From contig CBDCFD010000007.1 in the NCBI GenBank assembly GCA_965216155.1, forward strand, positions 1,054,001 through 1,118,000: DNA of 64,000 nucleotides, read 5' to 3'. This stretch comes from CATOSP01 sp965216155 (GTDB lineage Bacteria; Chloroflexota; Dehalococcoidia; Lucifugimonadales; UBA3495). Below are positions 61,401-64,000 of this stretch, piece after piece. Made by a program: the position numbers and the translations under genes. Numbering within the stretch: the first letter of the stretch is position 1; every line of letters begins with the position of its first letter. The notes under the pieces were generated by a model. The model was not told where the DNA came from. It saw only the letters and a list, made by a program, of their open reading frames with translations, and did no database searches.

Positions 61401-62275
61401 CTTGGAGGGCGAGGTTCTTGGTCCAGCGCCCCTTCCAGAAACAAGGTGAGCAACTGGTTGAATTCGGCGGCCTTCTCCATGTGAGGCCAATGTCCGCATT
61501 CGGGGATAGTCTTAACGAGGCTGGACGGCAACGCATTGCGGACCGACGAGGCGTGTTCGACGGGCAGAATCAGGTCGTTCTCGCCCCAGATGGTCAGGAC
61601 AGGCATCTCAAGTTGGGCCAGCCGGTCGAGGATGAACCGCTGCTCCCGCAGCCCCGCGTAGTTGATGCTGGAGCGAATGGACCGCAGCAGGGCGCGCCGG
61701 GAGCCTGGAAGAGACCGTACACGGTCCAACTCCGAGAATACCTCGTCGGCCACGGGTGGAGTCCGGTGGAACAGCATCTTCCGGTTGAGTTGCCCAACGC
61801 TCTGCAACCAGGGCTGATAGATGATCTCTCCCAACACGGGGAGGGAGACGAGCCGGAGAAACCAGGTCATGTCGCGTCCAAGTCCTCCGGCTGCCACCAA
61901 GATCAACCTTTCGACCCGCTTGGGATACTCCAGAGCGTAGAGCGCCGCCACCAACCCACCGGCGGAGTTGCCCACCAGGGCCGCCCGCTCAACACCCGCG
62001 GCGGTCAAGAACCTGTCAATCAGGTCGGCCCCGGCCAACGGGTCGTAGTTGATGGACTCAGGCTTGTCCGAATCGCCGTGTCCGGGCAGGTCGGGCGCGA
62101 ATACGCGAAAGCCGGCGTCGGCCAAAGGCTGGATATTTTCGTACCACGTGACGTGGGACGCTCCCAAGCCATGTACCAGGACCAGTGCCGGGCCCACGCC
62201 GGCTTCCACGTAGTGGACGTTGACGCCGTCCAAGTTTACGGTCTTGTGTTCCACTCTATGAATCCCAGGCTGCAT
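61397..62275 (-). CDS. Alpha/beta hydrolase
   Basis: 292 residues. ALVLVHGLGASHVTWYEN, FAPDLPGHGDSDKP, ALVGNSAGGLVAALYA (nucleophile Ser in GNSAGG), TIWGENDLILPVEHA (acid) and ECGHWPHMEK (His). It belongs to the MhpC/haloalkane-dehalogenase-like branch. It lies between a Clp ATPase gene and the coupled VTT membrane protein. Substrate unknown. Confidence 0.92.
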   Translation of the reverse strand: MQPGIHRVEHKTVNLDGVNVHYVEAGVGPALVLVHGLGASHVTWYENIQPLADAGFRVFAPDLPGHGDSDKPESINYDPLAGADLIDRFLTAAGVERAALVGNSAGGLVAALYALEYPKRVERLILVAAGGLGRDMTWFLRLVSLPVLGEIIYQPWLQSVGQLNRKMLFHRTPPVADEVFSELDRVRSLPGSRRALLRSIRSSINYAGLREQRFILDRLAQLEMPVLTIWGENDLILPVEHASSVRNALPSSLVKTIPECGHWPHMEKAAEFNQLLTLFLEGALDQEPRPPR

Positions 62276-62300
62276 TCGGCTTCGAAGGGGACGGCATGGT

Positions 62301-64000
62301 CTAGGCCGTTTGGGCAGCCGGTTCGGAGATGTCTAAGACAAGTCCCCCGTCACCGGCGTCTACTACAACGTGATCGCCTTCCCGCAGGCCGCCTGCCAGG
62401 ATCCGCTTTGACAGGGCATTCTCCAGATGACGCTGGACGGCGCGGCGCGGCGGGCGCGCCCCGTATTCCGGATCGAATCCTTCCTCGGCCAACCACAGGG
62501 CGGCTTCGGGTGTAAGCTCAAAGGTGATTCCTCTGTCCATCAACCTTTCCTGTACGTCCTTGACCATAAGCCCGACGACCTGAACGATCTGTTCCTGGGT
62601 CAAGGGCTGGAAGACGATGATTTCGTCGATCCGGTTTAGGAACTCAGGACGGACGGCCCGCTTCAGGGCATCGTTGACCGACTCGCGCAGGCGCTCCTCG
62701 TTCGAGCTATGACCGTTGGCGTCGGTGCGGAACCCGAAGGACTGGCGTCTGAACCCTTCGGTCCCGAGATTACTGGTCATTATAATTACCGTATTGCGGA
62801 AATCAACGGTGCGTCCGTGCCCATCGGTGAGGCGCCCGTCCTCCAGGATTTGCAGAAGGATGTTTAGAACGTCCGGGTGGGCCTTCTCAATCTCGTCGAA
62901 GAGTAGCACCCGGTAAGGACGCCTACGCACGGCCTCGGTCAACTGCCCCGCCTCATCGTAGCCGACGTAGCCGACGTAGCCGGGAGGCGCGCCGGTCAAC
63001 CGCGAAACGGTATGCTTTTCCATGTACTCCGACATGTCGACTCGCACCATGTTGCTCTCGTCGTCGAAGAGGTACTCGGCAAGGGCCTTGGCCAATTCCG
63101 TCTTGCCAACACCCGTTGGCCCGAGGAAAATGAAACTACCGATGGGGCGTCTGGGGTCGCTTAGGCCGGACCTGGACCGGCGGATGGCTTCCGAAACAGC
63201 CCTGACAGCCTCTTCCTTCCCAATGAGGCGCTGGTGCAGCCCCTCCTCCATGTTGACCAGCCGCTCGCCCTCCCCTTCCAACATTCTCCCCGCAGGGATG
63301 CCGGTCCACTTGGATAGAAGTTCGGCGATGTCGTTCTCGTCCACCACCATGTCCAAGACCCGGTTTCCCAAGGTCTCCTGTTTTGCCTTGTTGAACTCCT
63401 CTTCCAGCCTGAGCCGTTCCGTGCGGAGCTGTGCCGCCCGCTCGTACTCCGAGCGCTGGGACGCCGCTTCCTCCTGGTCGGCGAGCCGGTGGATTTTGTC
63501 CTCGGTGTCTTTGAGATCTTGTGGAAGACTTTCCGAGTCTATCCGCAGCTTGCTGGCTGCCTCGTCGATGAAGTCCACCGCCTTGTCCGGCAAGTGCCTG
63601 TCAGCAATGTAGCGGTCGCTGAGACGGGCAGCGGCGCTCAAGGCAGAGTCGTCTATCTTAACCTTGTGATGGGCCTCGTAGCGTGCCGGAGCACCCGAAG
63701 AATCTCCAGTGTCTCCTCCGCCGAGGGTTCTTCCAGATAGATGGGCTGGAAACGCCGTTCCAGGGCGGCGTCCTTTTCAATGTAACGGCGGTACTCGTCA
63801 GTGGTGGTTGCGCCGATGCACTGGAGCTCGCCCCTTGCCAGGGCTGGCTTGAGCATGTTGTTGGCGTCGATACCGCCTTCCGCCGCGCCTGCTCCAACCA
63901 TGGTATGAATTTCATCCAAAAACAGTATGATCTCTCCCCGGGCCTCCTTGATTTCGTCCATAACGGACTTCAGCCGCTCCTCGAACTCGCCGCGGAACTT
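62301..64000 (-). pseudogene. ClpC/ClpB-type AAA+ ATPase, partial at right edge, with a frameshift and duplicated pore-loop motif
   Basis: The gene enters from the right edge (KFRGEFEERLKSV) and continues through Walker B LFLDEIHTMVGAG and the first-domain arginine region ERRFQPIYLEEPS. After EILRVLR the frame is lost near 63681-63688. The expected RYEAHHKVKIDDSALSAAAR is in the next frame, consistent with one missing base. The rest is intact: a short UVR-like middle segment (SEYERAAQLR), FLGPTGVGKTELAKALAE, LLFDEIEKAHPDVLN and LNRIDEIIVF. The short middle domain suggests ClpC rather than ClpB. The D2 pore loop reads GYVGYVGYDE instead of GYVGYDE. An assembly error cannot be excluded. Confidence 0.8.

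Noticed and set aside
61418..62515. 365-codon plus-strand ORF across the hydrolase and the Clp end
   Set aside because: It lies antisense to two conserved genes and contains no recognisable domain.

Overview
The window is a GC-rich bacterial chromosome segment with about 60 protein-coding loci. Gene content suggests Chloroflexota, probably a Dehalococcoidia/SAR202-type lineage. The reasons are a fused AccD-AccA carboxyltransferase, a GreA factor with an extra N-terminal domain, many CaiB/LLM/MDR/amidase-type catabolic enzymes, T-box control of the ilv genes, and abundant short palindromic repeats. This placement is inference; no rRNA or tRNA gene was found.

Layout. 1-6.5 kb: an amidase with a GatC/AtzG-like partner and a deacetylase cut by the edge, then accDA, an Mrp ATPase, a MIP18-family protein and a quinone oxidoreductase. 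6.6-8.0 kb: IS66 copy 1. 8.3-12.5 kb: GreA-like fusion, a peroxiredoxin with an in-frame TGA at the peroxidatic position, an MBL-fold exonuclease, and an OLD-family nuclease interrupted by TGA at a Trp position. 12.7-18.2 kb: ilvB-ilvH-ilvC-leuA behind a clear promoter and T-box leader. 18.25-19.75 kb: IS66 copy 2, with a perfect 8-bp target duplication, 15 bp upstream of that promoter's -35 box. 19.8-25.2 kb: an orphan antitoxin and two large exported beta-propeller proteins. 25.7-34 kb: metG, a polyprenyl synthase, an amidohydrolase, a flippase-like protein, lipA, gmk and tyrA. 34.2-37.3 kb: an unusual operon of NMT1/THI5-like protein, FixH-like protein and Cys-rich polytopic membrane protein. 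37.4-43.1 kb: hydrolase, DnaJ-coiled-coil protein, a repeat island, otsAB, rpiB and a MITE-like element. 43.2-52.1 kb: HAD phosphatase, a DsbA/FrnE protein with an in-frame TGA in its CxxC motif, a heterodimeric ABC exporter, argS and a peptidase S51 protein. 52.1-55.9 kb: hisIE, a HAD protein and hisF, a GlcG-like protein and a broken cyclase. 56-64 kb: LLM oxidoreductase, hisS, CaiB transferase, gamma carbonic anhydrase, VTT protein, hydrolase and a ClpC-type ATPase with a frameshift.

The most notable result is two probable selenoproteins that ordinary gene calling splits or truncates. In the peroxiredoxin (9149-9613) and the DsbA/FrnE-like protein (44049-44699), TGA sits exactly where the catalytic Cys belongs. 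Each is followed at the expected distance by a hairpin that fits the bacterial SECIS pattern. Other in-frame TGAs (the OLD nuclease at a Trp, and the 5' end of one beta-propeller gene) do not fit and are read as ordinary lesions.

Decay and mobility are a second theme. Both IS66 copies are frameshifted. Copy 2 has been hit three times by a short palindromic element with a 7-bp stem. A cyclase gene is broken by a 13-bp tandem duplication. The Clp gene has a frameshift and a duplicated pore-loop motif. A 285-bp element with terminal inverted repeats and a 6-bp target duplication lies downstream of rpiB.
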